Source: Pseudomonadota bacterium (GTDB taxonomy: Bacteria; Pseudomonadota; Gammaproteobacteria; Burkholderiales; Burkholderiaceae_E). From it: 21,556 bases of DNA. The translations under genes were made by a program, and so were the position numbers. Below are positions 1 through 9,529 of the stretch, piece after piece (the stretch's first letter is position 1; each line of letters begins with the position of its first letter). Below the pieces are notes generated by a model. It did not search any database and was not told the origin of the DNA. It saw only the letters and a program-made list of their open reading frames with translations. Location of the stretch: positions 1-21,556 of the forward strand of contig JAEWGX010000018.1 of NCBI GenBank assembly GCA_023388075.1, read 5' to 3'.

Positions 1-1414
1 CCTTGATGTCGCGACCGAGGCACTGCACCTCGGCGCTCAGGGTGAGGCGCCGGGTGTCGCCGCGGCTCTCGTCGACGATGTGGTGCGATGGCGGGGCGAT
101 GCGGCTGATGCCGTACTCGCGGTCGAACACCTGCCAGATGTCCTGCGCGGTCAGCTCCTTGCCGGAATCGTCCATTACCGCCTGGACCACGTGGCTGAAC
201 TCGATCTGCAGCCGGCGCGGCAACTCGAGTCCGTACTCGCTCTCGAGCAGGTAAGAGATGCCCCCCTTGCCGGACTGGCTGTTCACCCGGATGACTGCCT
301 CGTAGCTGCGCCCGAGATCCTTCGGATCGATCGGCAGGTACGGCATGACCCAGATGTCGCCTTCCTTGCGGGCGGCGAAGGCCTTCTTGATCGCATCCTG
401 GTGCGAACCGGAAAACGAGGTGTAGACCAGGTCGCCGACGTACGGATGGCGCGGATGCACGGGAAGCTGGTTGCAGTGCTCCACCGTGCGGCGAATCTCG
501 TCGATGTCGGAGAAGTCCAGCCCGGGCGCGACGCCCTGGCTGTAGAGGTTCAGCGCGATGTTGACCAGATCGACGTTGCCGGTGCGCTCGCCGTTGCCGA
601 AGAGGCAGCCCTCGACCCGGTCCGCACCCGCCATGAGCGCGAACTCGCCCGCGGCGGTACCGGTGCCGCGGTCGTTGTGCGGATGGACCGAGAGCACGAC
701 CGAATCACGCCGCTCTATGTTCCGGTGCATCCACTCCATCATGTCGGCGAAGATGTTGGGTGTCGAGTGCTCCACGGTCGAGGGCAGGTTGATGATGCAC
801 TTGCGCTCCGGCGTCGCGCCCCACTCCTTCGTGACTGCGTCCACCACGCGCTTGGAGAAGGCGAGCTCGGTGCCGGAGAACATCTCCGGCGAGTACTCGT
901 AGACCCACTCCGTCCCCGGGCGGGCAGCGGCCATCTCGCGGATCATGCGGGTGTGGCTTACCGCCAGGTCCACGATCTGGTCTTCATCGAGGCCGAGCAC
1001 CACCTTGCGCATCACCGGCGCGGTCGCGTTGTAGAGGTGGAAGATCACGCGCTTCGCGCCGACGAGGGATTCGAAGGTGCGCTCGATGAGCTGGGAGCGG
1101 GCCTGCGTGAGCACCTGGATCGTCACGTCGTCCGGGATCAGGTGCTCTTCGATCAGCCGGCGGATAAAGTCGAAATCGATCTGCGAGGCGGAGGGGAACC
1201 CGACCTCGATCTCCTTGAAGCCGATGCGCACCAGGAGCTGGAACATGCGCAGCTTGCGGTCCCCGTCCATCGGCTCGATCAGCGCCTGGTTGCCGTCGCG
1301 CAGGTCGACGCTGCACCACAGCGGGGCGCGGGACAGCACGGCATCGGGCCAGGTGCGGTCCTGCAGCTTCACCGGGGGAAACTGGCGGTACTTGGTGGCT
1401 GGGTCCTTCAACAT
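1..1414 (-). CDS. leuA: 2-isopropylmalate synthase, 3' end cut by window edge
   Basis: LeuA condenses acetyl-CoA with 2-oxoisovalerate, the first committed step of leucine synthesis in the cytoplasm. About 471 codons are visible, starting MLKDPATKYRQFPPV. The motif SVDLRDGNQALIEPM and the metal-binding SVHPHNDRGT, followed by GNGERTGNVD, mark the HMGL/LeuA catalytic barrel. The long N-terminal segment before the barrel is typical of the longer LeuA class (about 560 residues, as in actinobacteria and pseudomonads) rather than the E. coli type. Most of the C-terminal leucine-sensing domain lies outside the window. The ATG is preceded by AGGAAGAG about 7 bases upstream. An attenuator lies directly upstream, so expression is probably set by charged leucyl-tRNA. 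The gene is divergent from the EF-G gene. Confidence 0.96.
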   Translation of the reverse strand, partial: MLKDPATKYRQFPPVKLQDRTWPDAVLSRAPLWCSVDLRDGNQALIEPMDGDRKLRMFQLLVRIGFKEIEVGFPSASQIDFDFIRRLIEEHLIPDDVTIQVLTQARSQLIERTFESLVGAKRVIFHLYNATAPVMRKVVLGLDEDQIVDLAVSHTRMIREMAAARPGTEWVYEYSPEMFSGTELAFSKRVVDAVTKEWGATPERKCIINLPSTVEHSTPNIFADMMEWMHRNIERRDSVVLSVHPHNDRGTGTAAGEFALMAGADRVEGCLFGNGERTGNVDLVNIALNLYSQGVAPGLDFSDIDEIRRTVEHCNQLPVHPRHPYVGDLVYTSFSGSHQDAIKKAFAARKEGDIWVMPYLPIDPKDLGRSYEAVIRVNSQSGKGGISYLLESEYGLELPRRLQIEFSHVVQAVMDDSGKELTAQDIWQVFDREYGISRIAPPSHHIVDESRGDTRRLTLSAEVQCLGRDIK

Positions 1415-1460
1415 GTCGCTCTTCCTGGTTCCGTGGGTTGTGCGCTGGGACCAGCAACCC

Positions 1461-1501
1461 GGAAACAAAAACGGCCCGTTGCTGGTGCAGACGGGCCGTT
1501 T
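1461..1501 (-). terminator. Intrinsic terminator / attenuator of leuA
   Basis: On the minus strand AAACGGCCCGT (1501-1491) pairs perfectly with ACGGGCCGTTT (1479-1469), giving an 11-bp stem with an 11-base loop that runs into TTTTTGTTT. It lies between the leader peptide stop and leuA. The leader segment AGACGG (1532-1527) can pair with CCGTCT (1494-1489), which overlaps the 5' arm and would prevent terminator formation. A second small stem (GGGTTG/CAACCC, 1435-1460) follows before the leuA ribosome site. Confidence 0.85.
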
Positions 1502-1523
1502 GACGTGGGTTCTTGCGCGCGCG

Positions 1524-1580
1524 CTACCGTCTCCGCCCGTGGGGGATGATGAGTAGCAGGCCTAGCGAGATCCGGTTCAT
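1524..1580 (-). CDS. leuL: Leucine leader peptide (attenuation)
   Basis: An 18-codon open frame, MNRISLGLLLIIPHGRRR then TAG, lies between the predicted leuA promoter and an intrinsic terminator. Four of the six residues after Ser are Leu, and two Ile follow. Two of the four Leu codons are CTA, which is rare in such GC-rich genes; rare CTA codons are also used in the E. coli leu leader. No Shine-Dalgarno is visible and the predicted transcript start is within a few bases of the ATG, so translation is probably leaderless or nearly so. Inferred role: ribosome stalling at Leu codons when leucyl-tRNA is scarce, which frees downstream RNA to form an antiterminator. Confidence 0.8.
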   Translation of the reverse strand: MNRISLGLLLIIPHGRRR

Positions 1581-1587
1581 TTTGTCG

Positions 1588-1615
1588 AATCTAGCACAAA
1601 TCGCCTGGCAGGCAA
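1588..1615 (-). promoter_or_regulatory. Predicted sigma-70 promoter of leuL-leuA
   Basis: Reading the minus strand, TTGCCT (1615-1610) and TAGATT (1593-1588) are separated by 16 bases. TG one base before the -10 gives an extended -10 (TGCTAGATT). The predicted start of transcription falls within a few bases of the leader peptide ATG at 1580. This is assigned by pattern only. Confidence 0.5.
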
Positions 1616-1634
1616 ATGGCCGTTGCGCGGCGGG

Positions 1635-1640
1635 TATAAG
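1635..1640 (+). promoter_or_regulatory. Possible -10 element of the EF-G gene
   Basis: TATAAG lies 37 bases before the EF-G ATG. No good -35 hexamer is found 16-18 bases upstream. The divergent leuA promoter begins only 20 bases away, so the two promoters nearly touch. Confidence 0.25.
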
Positions 1641-1677
1641 ATGGCGCTCCGATCCGAACCGCATCGTGGGGACCGCC

Positions 1678-3807
<2,130 letters not shown>

Positions 3808-3843
3808 GCGCCTTCCAGACCAGCGCAAGGGCGATCCGGGACG

Positions 3844-4743
3844 GTGGCGGACATTCGCAGCCTCGAGGCATTCGTCTGGATCGCCCACTTCGGCGGTTTC
3901 CGGGCCGCCGCCGAGAAGCTGCATACGACGCAGCCCGCAGTCTCGCAGCGGATCGCTCAGCTCGAACGCGAGCTCGGCGCGCGCCTCTTCGATCGCGAGC
4001 CGCGCCGCGTCGTGCTCACCGTGAAGGGGCAGGAGCTGCTGCCCTACGCCGAGCGCATCCTGCAACTGAGCTCCGACATGCTGGTTGCGGCACGCGACGC
4101 CAAGTCGATGCGCGGCCTGGTGCGACTCGGCGTGGCCGAGACCATCGTGCACACCTGGCTCTCCGGGCTGATCGAACGGCTGCACGCGAGCCATCCGCAG
4201 CTCACGCTGGAGATCGAGGTGGACACCTCGCCGCAGTTGCGCGAGCGGCTCACGTCGCACCAGCTCGACATCGCCTTCCTGCTCGGCCCGGTGGTGGAGC
4301 CGCGCATCGCCAACGTCGAGCTGTCGAGCTACCCGATGGCCTGGGTGGCCGATCCGCGCCTCGACGTGGGAGCGCAGCCGGTGCCGTTCGACGTGCTCGC
4401 GCGCTGGCCGATCATCACCTATCCGCGCCCGACGCTGCCCTACCAGACGGTGCGCCAGCTCTTCACGCGCGCGGGCATCCCGGCCGTGCGGATCTACGGC
4501 AACTCGTCGCTCAGCACCATCGTGCGCATGACGCTCGATCGCATCGGCGTGAGCGCGATCCCGCCGGTGGTGATCAGCCGCGAAATCGCCGACGGGCGGC
4601 TGCGGCTGCTGCGCGCCGAGCGGGAGCTTTCATCGCTCGACTTCTATGCGGCCTACCCCACCAAGCCGGACAGCCACCTCGCCGAGGCGATCGCGGGAAT
4701 CGCCCGGGAGCTGGCTCAGGCCGAGCGATCGATTCCGTCGTGA
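3844..4743 (+). CDS. LysR-family transcriptional regulator
   Basis: A 299-residue LysR-type regulator. The N-terminal winged helix-turn-helix (about residues 2-60) contains FRAAAEKLHTTQPAVSQRIAQLE and ARLFDREPR. The rest is a periplasmic-binding-protein-like effector domain (about 90-290). It starts with GTG 36 bases after the EF-G stop; the ribosome site is weak. No ATG gives a better fit to the conserved N-terminus. It reads in the same direction as the DUF1445-TRAP-DUF2848 cluster that begins 143 bases downstream, with a T-N11-A palindrome between them, so it may control that cluster. Ligand unknown. Co-transcription with EF-G is possible but probably without functional meaning. Confidence 0.93.
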   Translation: MADIRSLEAFVWIAHFGGFRAAAEKLHTTQPAVSQRIAQLERELGARLFDREPRRVVLTVKGQELLPYAERILQLSSDMLVAARDAKSMRGLVRLGVAETIVHTWLSGLIERLHASHPQLTLEIEVDTSPQLRERLTSHQLDIAFLLGPVVEPRIANVELSSYPMAWVADPRLDVGAQPVPFDVLARWPIITYPRPTLPYQTVRQLFTRAGIPAVRIYGNSSLSTIVRMTLDRIGVSAIPPVVISREIADGRLRLLRAERELSSLDFYAAYPTKPDSHLAEAIAGIARELAQAERSIPS

Positions 4744-4792
4744 CGCGCCGGCGGTACCGATTGCCAAGAGTTCCCTGGATCGGCGTTTGCGA

Positions 4793-4807
4793 ATAAGCTT
4801 TGCTTAT
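4793..4807. promoter_or_regulatory. LysR-type operator candidate upstream of the DUF1445-TRAP cluster
   Basis: ATAAGC-TTT-GCTTAT is a perfect 6-bp inverted repeat with a 3-base spacer. It contains T-N11-A (4794-4806), the classical LysR-family recognition pattern. It is one of few AT-rich points locally and lies 79 bases before the DUF1445 ATG and 49 bases after the LysR stop. Its flanks GCGA/CGC extend the symmetry imperfectly. Confidence 0.55.
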
Positions 4808-4886
4808 CGCCCTCGATCCGGACTGATGATTGGACGGATCCCGCCCATCGTGCTTCGATAGCGCTTCCAGGAGGAGGCAGCTCGAG

Positions 4887-5693
4887 ATGAACGCCACGAC
4901 GAACGGCCCCCGGGTCTGGCGCAGCGGGCAGGAGGCCCGCCTCGCCATCCGCGCCGGCGAGCACCGCGGACCTACCAGCGGCATCGCCCCCGGCTTCGTG
5001 CAGGGCAACCTCGCGATCCTGCCGCGCGCGCTGGCCGACGACTTCTTCCGCTTCTGCCACGACAACCCCAAGCCCTGTCCGCTGCTCGCCGCGTCCGAGC
5101 CGGGCGACCCCCGCCTGCCCTCGCTCGGCGAGGACCTGGACATCCGGACGGACCTACCCCGCTATCGCATCTGGCGCAACGGCAAGCTGGTGGAGGAAGT
5201 GACGGACCTGAAGGCCGCGTGGCGCGATGACCTGGTCGCCTTCGTGATCGGCTGCTCATTCTCCTTCGAGGAAGCGCTGGTGGAGGACGGCATCCCGCTG
5301 CGCCACATCGAGCTCGACACCAACGTGCCGATGTACCGCACCAGCATCGCCACCCGACCCGCGGGGCCCTTCCACGGCCCGCTGGTGGTATCGATGCGAC
5401 CACTGCGACCGGCCGATGCCATTCGCGCGGTCCAGATCACGACCCGGTTCCCCTCGGTCCACGGCGCGCCGGTGCATCTCGGCAAGCCGGAGCTGATCGG
5501 CATCGCGGACATCGGCAAGCCCGACTATGGTGATCCGGTGGAAGTGCGCGACGACGAGCTTCCGGTCTTCTGGGCTTGCGGGGTGACACCGCAGGCGGTC
5601 ATCGCCACCGTGCGCCCGGAACTCTGCATCACGCATGCGCCCGGGCACATGCTGGTCACGGACCTGAGGAACAGCCGGCTCGCGATGCTCTGA
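4887..5693 (+). CDS. DUF1445 family protein (putative hydro-lyase / D-glutamate cyclase-like)
   Basis: A 268-residue cytoplasmic protein, full length for the family (PF07286, YcsI-like). Conserved blocks seen: GIAPGFVQGNLAILP (32-46), NPKPCPLL (60-67), IGCSFSFEEAL (121-131), VPMYRT (147-152), PVHLGKPELIGIADIGKPDYGD (195-216), PVFWACGVTPQ (226-236) and THAPGHMLVTD (249-259). The mammalian relative DGLUCY has this domain and converts D-glutamate to 5-oxo-D-proline. In Bacillus, ycsI lies beside the 5-oxoprolinase genes. The reaction here is therefore only suggested. The ATG follows GGAGGAGG about 10 bases upstream. It is the first gene of a tight run with the TRAP genes, 42 bases before the binding-protein gene, so it probably acts on the imported compound. 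Confidence 0.88.
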   Translation: MNATTNGPRVWRSGQEARLAIRAGEHRGPTSGIAPGFVQGNLAILPRALADDFFRFCHDNPKPCPLLAASEPGDPRLPSLGEDLDIRTDLPRYRIWRNGKLVEEVTDLKAAWRDDLVAFVIGCSFSFEEALVEDGIPLRHIELDTNVPMYRTSIATRPAGPFHGPLVVSMRPLRPADAIRAVQITTRFPSVHGAPVHLGKPELIGIADIGKPDYGDPVEVRDDELPVFWACGVTPQAVIATVRPELCITHAPGHMLVTDLRNSRLAML

Positions 5694-5735
5694 TCGCGAT
5701 CCGCCGACATCCCGTTCACAACGAGAGGAGACGAC

Positions 5736-6818
5736 ATGAACAAGGGAATCTCGCAACGCGGCCGCCGCTGGGCCATCGTCACCGCCATCGCAACCGGGCT
5801 GACCTCCGGCCTGGCCGCCGGCGGCGCCAGCGCGCAGGAGCTGCCGAAGACCTCGCTCAAGGTCGTCGGCGCCTGGGGCAACCTGCTGCAGTACAAGGAG
5901 TTCGAGAAGCCCTTCTGGACCGAGGAGATCTCGAAGAAGTCGAACGGCGCGGTCACCGCCGAGATCACGCCCTTCAACGAGATGGGGCTCAAGGGCGCCG
6001 AAATCTTCCGGCTGATGCGCACCGGCGTGATCGACTTCGGCTCCACCGTGCTCGGCTACGTGGCCGCGGACGATGCCAGGAACGAAGCGGTGGACCTCGC
6101 GGGCCTCTCGCCGGACATCGAGACGGCCCGCAAGGTGTCGGACGCGTATAAACCGGTCTACGACAAGTTCTACGGCGATCGCTTCGGCATCAAGGTGCTG
6201 GGCATCTGGCCGTATTCCGCCCAGGTCCTGTTCTGCAACGCCGAAGTGAAGCAGCTTGCAGACCTGAAGGGCAAGAAGGTGCGCACCGGCAACCGCACGC
6301 TCGCGGAGTTCGTCGAGGCGTTCGGCGGCACGGGGGTCACCATGGCCTTCAACGAGGTGGTGCCCGCGCTGCAGAACAAGGTGGTGGATTGCGCCATCAC
6401 CGGATCGCTCTCCGGCAACTCCGCCAAGTGGCACGAGGTCTCGACGCACCTCTACACCTTGCCGCTCGGTTGGAGCCACGTGATGCACGCGGTCAACCTC
6501 AAGCGCTGGAACTCGCTGGATCCGAAGGTCCGCGCCTTCCTCGAGAAGGAGATCGCGGGGCTCGAGGACCGCATCTGGAAGGCTGCAGCGGTGGAATCGG
6601 AGCAGGGCTTCATCTGCAATGCCGGCAAGGATGGCTGCACCATGGGCACCAAGGCCAAACTGACCGTGGTGCCGGTATCTGACGCGGACCGCAAGCTCCT
6701 GCAGCAGAAGCTGACCGAGGTGGTGTTGCCCAAGTGGGCTGCCCGCTGCCCGGGCGACTGCGTCCAGAACTGGAACGAGACCGTCGGCAAGGTGGTCGGC
6801 CTGACCGCGAAGAAGTAG
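5736..6818 (+). CDS. TRAP transporter solute-binding protein (DctP family)
   Basis: A 360-residue periplasmic receptor that captures a small, usually carboxylate-bearing solute for the TRAP membrane subunits. The signal peptide has a basic start (QRGRRW), a hydrophobic core and predicted cleavage ASA|QE after residue 33. The conserved DctP region is LADLKGKKVRTGNRTLAEF followed by MAFNEVVPALQNKVVDCA, containing the Arg that typically binds the solute carboxylate. The C-terminus has four Cys, CNAGKDGC and CPGDC, which could form disulfides. AGAGGAG lies about 9 bases before the ATG. A GC stem (GCCGG/CCGGC, 6819-6838) follows the stop and might stabilise this part of the message, as binding-protein genes are often expressed above their membrane partners. 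Confidence 0.95.
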   Translation: MNKGISQRGRRWAIVTAIATGLTSGLAAGGASAQELPKTSLKVVGAWGNLLQYKEFEKPFWTEEISKKSNGAVTAEITPFNEMGLKGAEIFRLMRTGVIDFGSTVLGYVAADDARNEAVDLAGLSPDIETARKVSDAYKPVYDKFYGDRFGIKVLGIWPYSAQVLFCNAEVKQLADLKGKKVRTGNRTLAEFVEAFGGTGVTMAFNEVVPALQNKVVDCAITGSLSGNSAKWHEVSTHLYTLPLGWSHVMHAVNLKRWNSLDPKVRAFLEKEIAGLEDRIWKAAAVESEQGFICNAGKDGCTMGTKAKLTVVPVSDADRKLLQQKLTEVVLPKWAARCPGDCVQNWNETVGKVVGLTAKK

Positions 6819-6857
6819 GCCGGCGCGCCCCGACCGGCACACGACTGCCTTCGCGCC

Positions 6858-7454
6858 GTGACCTTTCTCGATCGCTGGATCCTGCTCGCGAACCGGTTGG
6901 CCCGCCCGGCCACCTGGTTCGCCGGCAGCCTGCTGCTCGCGGCGGCGCTGTTGGTATCGGTCGACGTGATCCTGCGCAAGCTCTTCGTGATGTCGATGGG
7001 CGGCTCGGACGAGTTGTCCGGCTACGCCTTCGCGATCGGCACCGCCTGGGCGTTCGCCTACACCCTGCTGCAGCGGGCCAACGTCAGGGTGGACGCGCTC
7101 TATGTCCATCTGCCGAGCCGAGCGCGCTCGACGCTGGACCTGCTCGGCCTGCTGTCGCTCGGCGTGTTCGTGGGCATACTGACCTGGCAGGCGTGGGTGG
7201 TGCTGGAGACGTCCCTTGCCTTCGAGGCGCGATCCACCACGCCGCTGCAGACGCCGCTCTGGATCCCGCAGTCGCTGTGGCTGATCGGCCTCGCGCTTTT
7301 CGTGTTCTGCTGGATCCCGCTCTTCCTGCGCCTGCTGCTGGCGCTGTTCGCCGGCGACGACAACACCGTGCATCGCCTGGGCGGCGCGCGCTCGCTGGAC
7401 GAGGAGGCCGCCGACGAGACCGCCCACACGGCGCACATCGAGAGAGCGCTGTGA
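6858..7454 (+). CDS. TRAP transporter small membrane subunit (DctQ family)
   Basis: A 198-residue membrane protein with about four hydrophobic segments (roughly residues 18-40, 55-75, 93-115 and 137-163), as expected for the TRAP small subunit. The motif VDVILRKLF after the first segment and the GGSDELSGYAFAIGTAWAFAY stretch match DctQ proteins. It starts with GTG 39 bases after the binding-protein stop; no nearby ATG fits. It pairs with the large DctM subunit encoded 28 bases downstream in the inner membrane. The hydrophilic C-terminal tail (about 30 residues, acidic) has no recognisable role. Confidence 0.92.
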   Translation: MTFLDRWILLANRLARPATWFAGSLLLAAALLVSVDVILRKLFVMSMGGSDELSGYAFAIGTAWAFAYTLLQRANVRVDALYVHLPSRARSTLDLLGLLSLGVFVGILTWQAWVVLETSLAFEARSTTPLQTPLWIPQSLWLIGLALFVFCWIPLFLRLLLALFAGDDNTVHRLGGARSLDEEAADETAHTAHIERAL

Positions 7455-7482
7455 TGGCTGCCGACTCCTGAGGGGACCGGAC

Positions 7483-8766
7483 ATGCTCTTCTCCACCCTC
7501 ATGCTGCTGCTCGTGCTGCTCGCGCTGGCGCTGCCGGTCGCGGGCGCGCTGGGCGTGCTCGGGCTGCTGCTGGACCAGATCCACTCGTCGATGCCGCTCA
7601 CGCTCGCGCTCGGCGAGGTCGCCTGGTCGACGTCCCAGGACTTCCTGCTGGTGGCGATCCCGATGTTCATCCTGCTCGGGGAGATCCTGCTGCGGGCAGG
7701 GGTGGCCGAGCGCATGTACGCCGCCATGGCCAACTGGCTCTCCTGGCTTCCCGGCGGCCTGATGCACTCCAACATCGGCGCGTGCACCGTATTCGCCGCC
7801 ACCTCCGGTTCCTCGGTGGCGACCGCGGCGACGGTCGGCACCGTGTCGCTGCCGCTGATCGAGCGCTACGGCTACAACGAGCGCCTCTTCCTCGGCACGC
7901 TGGCCGCGGGCGGCACGCTCGGCATCCTGATCCCGCCCTCGATCAACATGATCATCTACGCGGTGCTGACGGACACCTCGATCCCGCGACTCTACCTCGC
8001 GGGGATCATTCCCGGGCTCGGCATGGCGCTGCTGTTCATGGCTCTTGTCTTCGGCCTGTGCCTGCTGCGCCCTGCCTGGGGCGGTCGCCGCCCCCCCACG
8101 AGTTGGAGCCAGCGGATCGCGAGCCTGCCGAGCCTGCTGCCGCCGATCGGCATCTTCCTCGTCGTGGTCGGCTCCATCTATGCCGGGCTCGCGACGCCCA
8201 CCGAGGCCGCCTCGCTCGGCGTGGTCGCGGCGCTGGGGCTCGCCTGGGCGTACGGGAAGCTCTCCATCCGCATGCTCAAGGAGGTCTTCGAGAGCGCAAT
8301 GCGGACCACCGCGATGGTGATGCTGATCATCGTTGCCTCGTACTTCCTCAACTTCGTCATTTCCGCGATCGGCCTCACCACTTTGCTGACCGACTTCATC
8401 CGGGGCCTGGGCCTGTCCCAGGCCGAGATGCTGATCGCGGTGGTGCTGTTCTACCTGGTGCTGGGCTGCTTCATGGAGACGCTCTCCATGATGATCACCA
8501 CCATCCCGATCGTCGCGCCGGTGATGTTCGCGCTCGGCTTCGACCCCATCTGGTTCGGTATCGTGATCGTGATCCTCCTCGAGATGGCCCTGATCACGCC
8601 GCCGGTGGGGCTGAACCTCTTCGTGGTCCAGTCGCTGCGCAGCCGTGGCCCGATGACCGACGTGATGGTCGGCTCGTTTCCGTTCGTGATCATCATGCTG
8701 CTCACGATCGTCCTGCTCGCGTTGTTCCCGGGCCTGGCGACGTGGCTGCCGGGACTGCTCACCTGA
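7483..8766 (+). CDS. TRAP transporter large membrane subunit (DctM family)
   Basis: A 427-residue, strongly hydrophobic permease, normal length for DctM, which couples solute uptake to the sodium or proton gradient. Family marks include FILLGEILLRAGVAERMY, TSGSSVATAATVGTVSLP, GTLGILIPPSINMIIYAVLT, ATPTEAASLGVV and ALITPPVGLNLFVVQ. The ATG has AGGGG 7 bases upstream. It lies between the small subunit and the DUF2848 gene, which follows after 19 bases, so all are likely on one transcript. The transported compound cannot be told from the permease sequence. Confidence 0.96.
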   Translation: MLFSTLMLLLVLLALALPVAGALGVLGLLLDQIHSSMPLTLALGEVAWSTSQDFLLVAIPMFILLGEILLRAGVAERMYAAMANWLSWLPGGLMHSNIGACTVFAATSGSSVATAATVGTVSLPLIERYGYNERLFLGTLAAGGTLGILIPPSINMIIYAVLTDTSIPRLYLAGIIPGLGMALLFMALVFGLCLLRPAWGGRRPPTSWSQRIASLPSLLPPIGIFLVVVGSIYAGLATPTEAASLGVVAALGLAWAYGKLSIRMLKEVFESAMRTTAMVMLIIVASYFLNFVISAIGLTTLLTDFIRGLGLSQAEMLIAVVLFYLVLGCFMETLSMMITTIPIVAPVMFALGFDPIWFGIVIVILLEMALITPPVGLNLFVVQSLRSRGPMTDVMVGSFPFVIIMLLTIVLLALFPGLATWLPGLLT

Positions 8767-8785
8767 CCACCTCCGGGGAATCCCT

Positions 8786-9490
8786 GTGCTGCACTTCGAA
8801 CGTCACGGCAACGGCCGCCTCGATCGCATCGCGATCCAGCCCGACAACCTGGTGATCGCCGGCTGGACCGGCCGCGACATGGCCGCCATCCAGCACCACA
8901 TCGACGAGCTCGGCGCGATCGGGGTGCCCGCCCCCTCCAAGGTGCCGCTCTTCTACCGGCTCTCGGTCTCGCAGCTCACCCAGGCTGCGCGCATCCAGGT
9001 GCTGGGACCCGACACCTCCGGCGAGGTCGAGCCGGTTATCGTGGCGCTCGCGGATGGCCTGTGGGTGGGCGTCGGATCGGACCACACCGACCGCAAGGCC
9101 GAGGCCATCGGCGTCGCCCTGTCAAAGCAGCTCTGCCCCAAGGCCATCGGCACCGCGCTGTGGCGCTACGACGAAGTCCGGCCCCACTGGGACCGGCTGG
9201 TCCTGCGCGCCTGGGCCGTCATCGACGGTGCGCGAGTTCCCTACCAGGAAGGCGCGGTCGCGGGCATCCGCACCCCGCAGGAGCTCGTCGGGATGTACGC
9301 CGGGAATGGTGGCAACGCTCGCGACGACGCTACCGGGCTCGCCTCGGGCTGCGTCATGTTCTGCGGGACGCTGGCGGCGATCGGCGGGGTGCGGCCGGCC
9401 AGCCGCTTCGAGATGGAGCTCGAGGATCCGGTGCTCGACCGACGGCTGCGTCACGCCTACGACGTGGAAGCGTTGCCGGTCGTCCGCTGA
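8786..9490 (+). CDS. DUF2848 domain protein (FAH-fold-like)
   Basis: A 234-residue cytoplasmic protein of the DUF2848 family. Seen: VPLFYRLS (53-60), WVGVGSDHTDRKAEA (93-107) and the C-terminal SGCVMFCGTLAAIGGVRPASRFEM block (187-210). The C-terminal arrangement resembles fumarylacetoacetate hydrolase-type domains that end with a GT-x-x-x-IGG turn and an ELEDP strand, so hydrolase or isomerase activity on an organic acid is an inference only. The start is GTG 19 bases after dctM; GGGGAA lies about 7 bases upstream. Its position as the last gene of the DUF1445-TRAP run suggests that it processes the same imported compound. Family assignment is firm, function unknown. Confidence 0.85.
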   Translation: MLHFERHGNGRLDRIAIQPDNLVIAGWTGRDMAAIQHHIDELGAIGVPAPSKVPLFYRLSVSQLTQAARIQVLGPDTSGEVEPVIVALADGLWVGVGSDHTDRKAEAIGVALSKQLCPKAIGTALWRYDEVRPHWDRLVLRAWAVIDGARVPYQEGAVAGIRTPQELVGMYAGNGGNARDDATGLASGCVMFCGTLAAIGGVRPASRFEMELEDPVLDRRLRHAYDVEALPVVR

Positions 9491-9529
9491 ACGTCCGCAG
9501 GCGCGGCCGGGCGCGGCCTCGCGATCGCG

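Noticed and set aside
5736..5841. Twin-arginine signal in the TRAP binding protein
   Set aside because: GRRWAIV lacks the following hydrophobic-plus-Lys pattern. An ordinary Sec signal with ASA|QE cleavage explains the sequence.
4887..9490. 5-oxoprolinase (pxpABC) operon
   Set aside because: Only the DUF1445 gene recalls that locus. There is no PxpA, PxpB or PxpC protein here, and the transporter is of the TRAP type.
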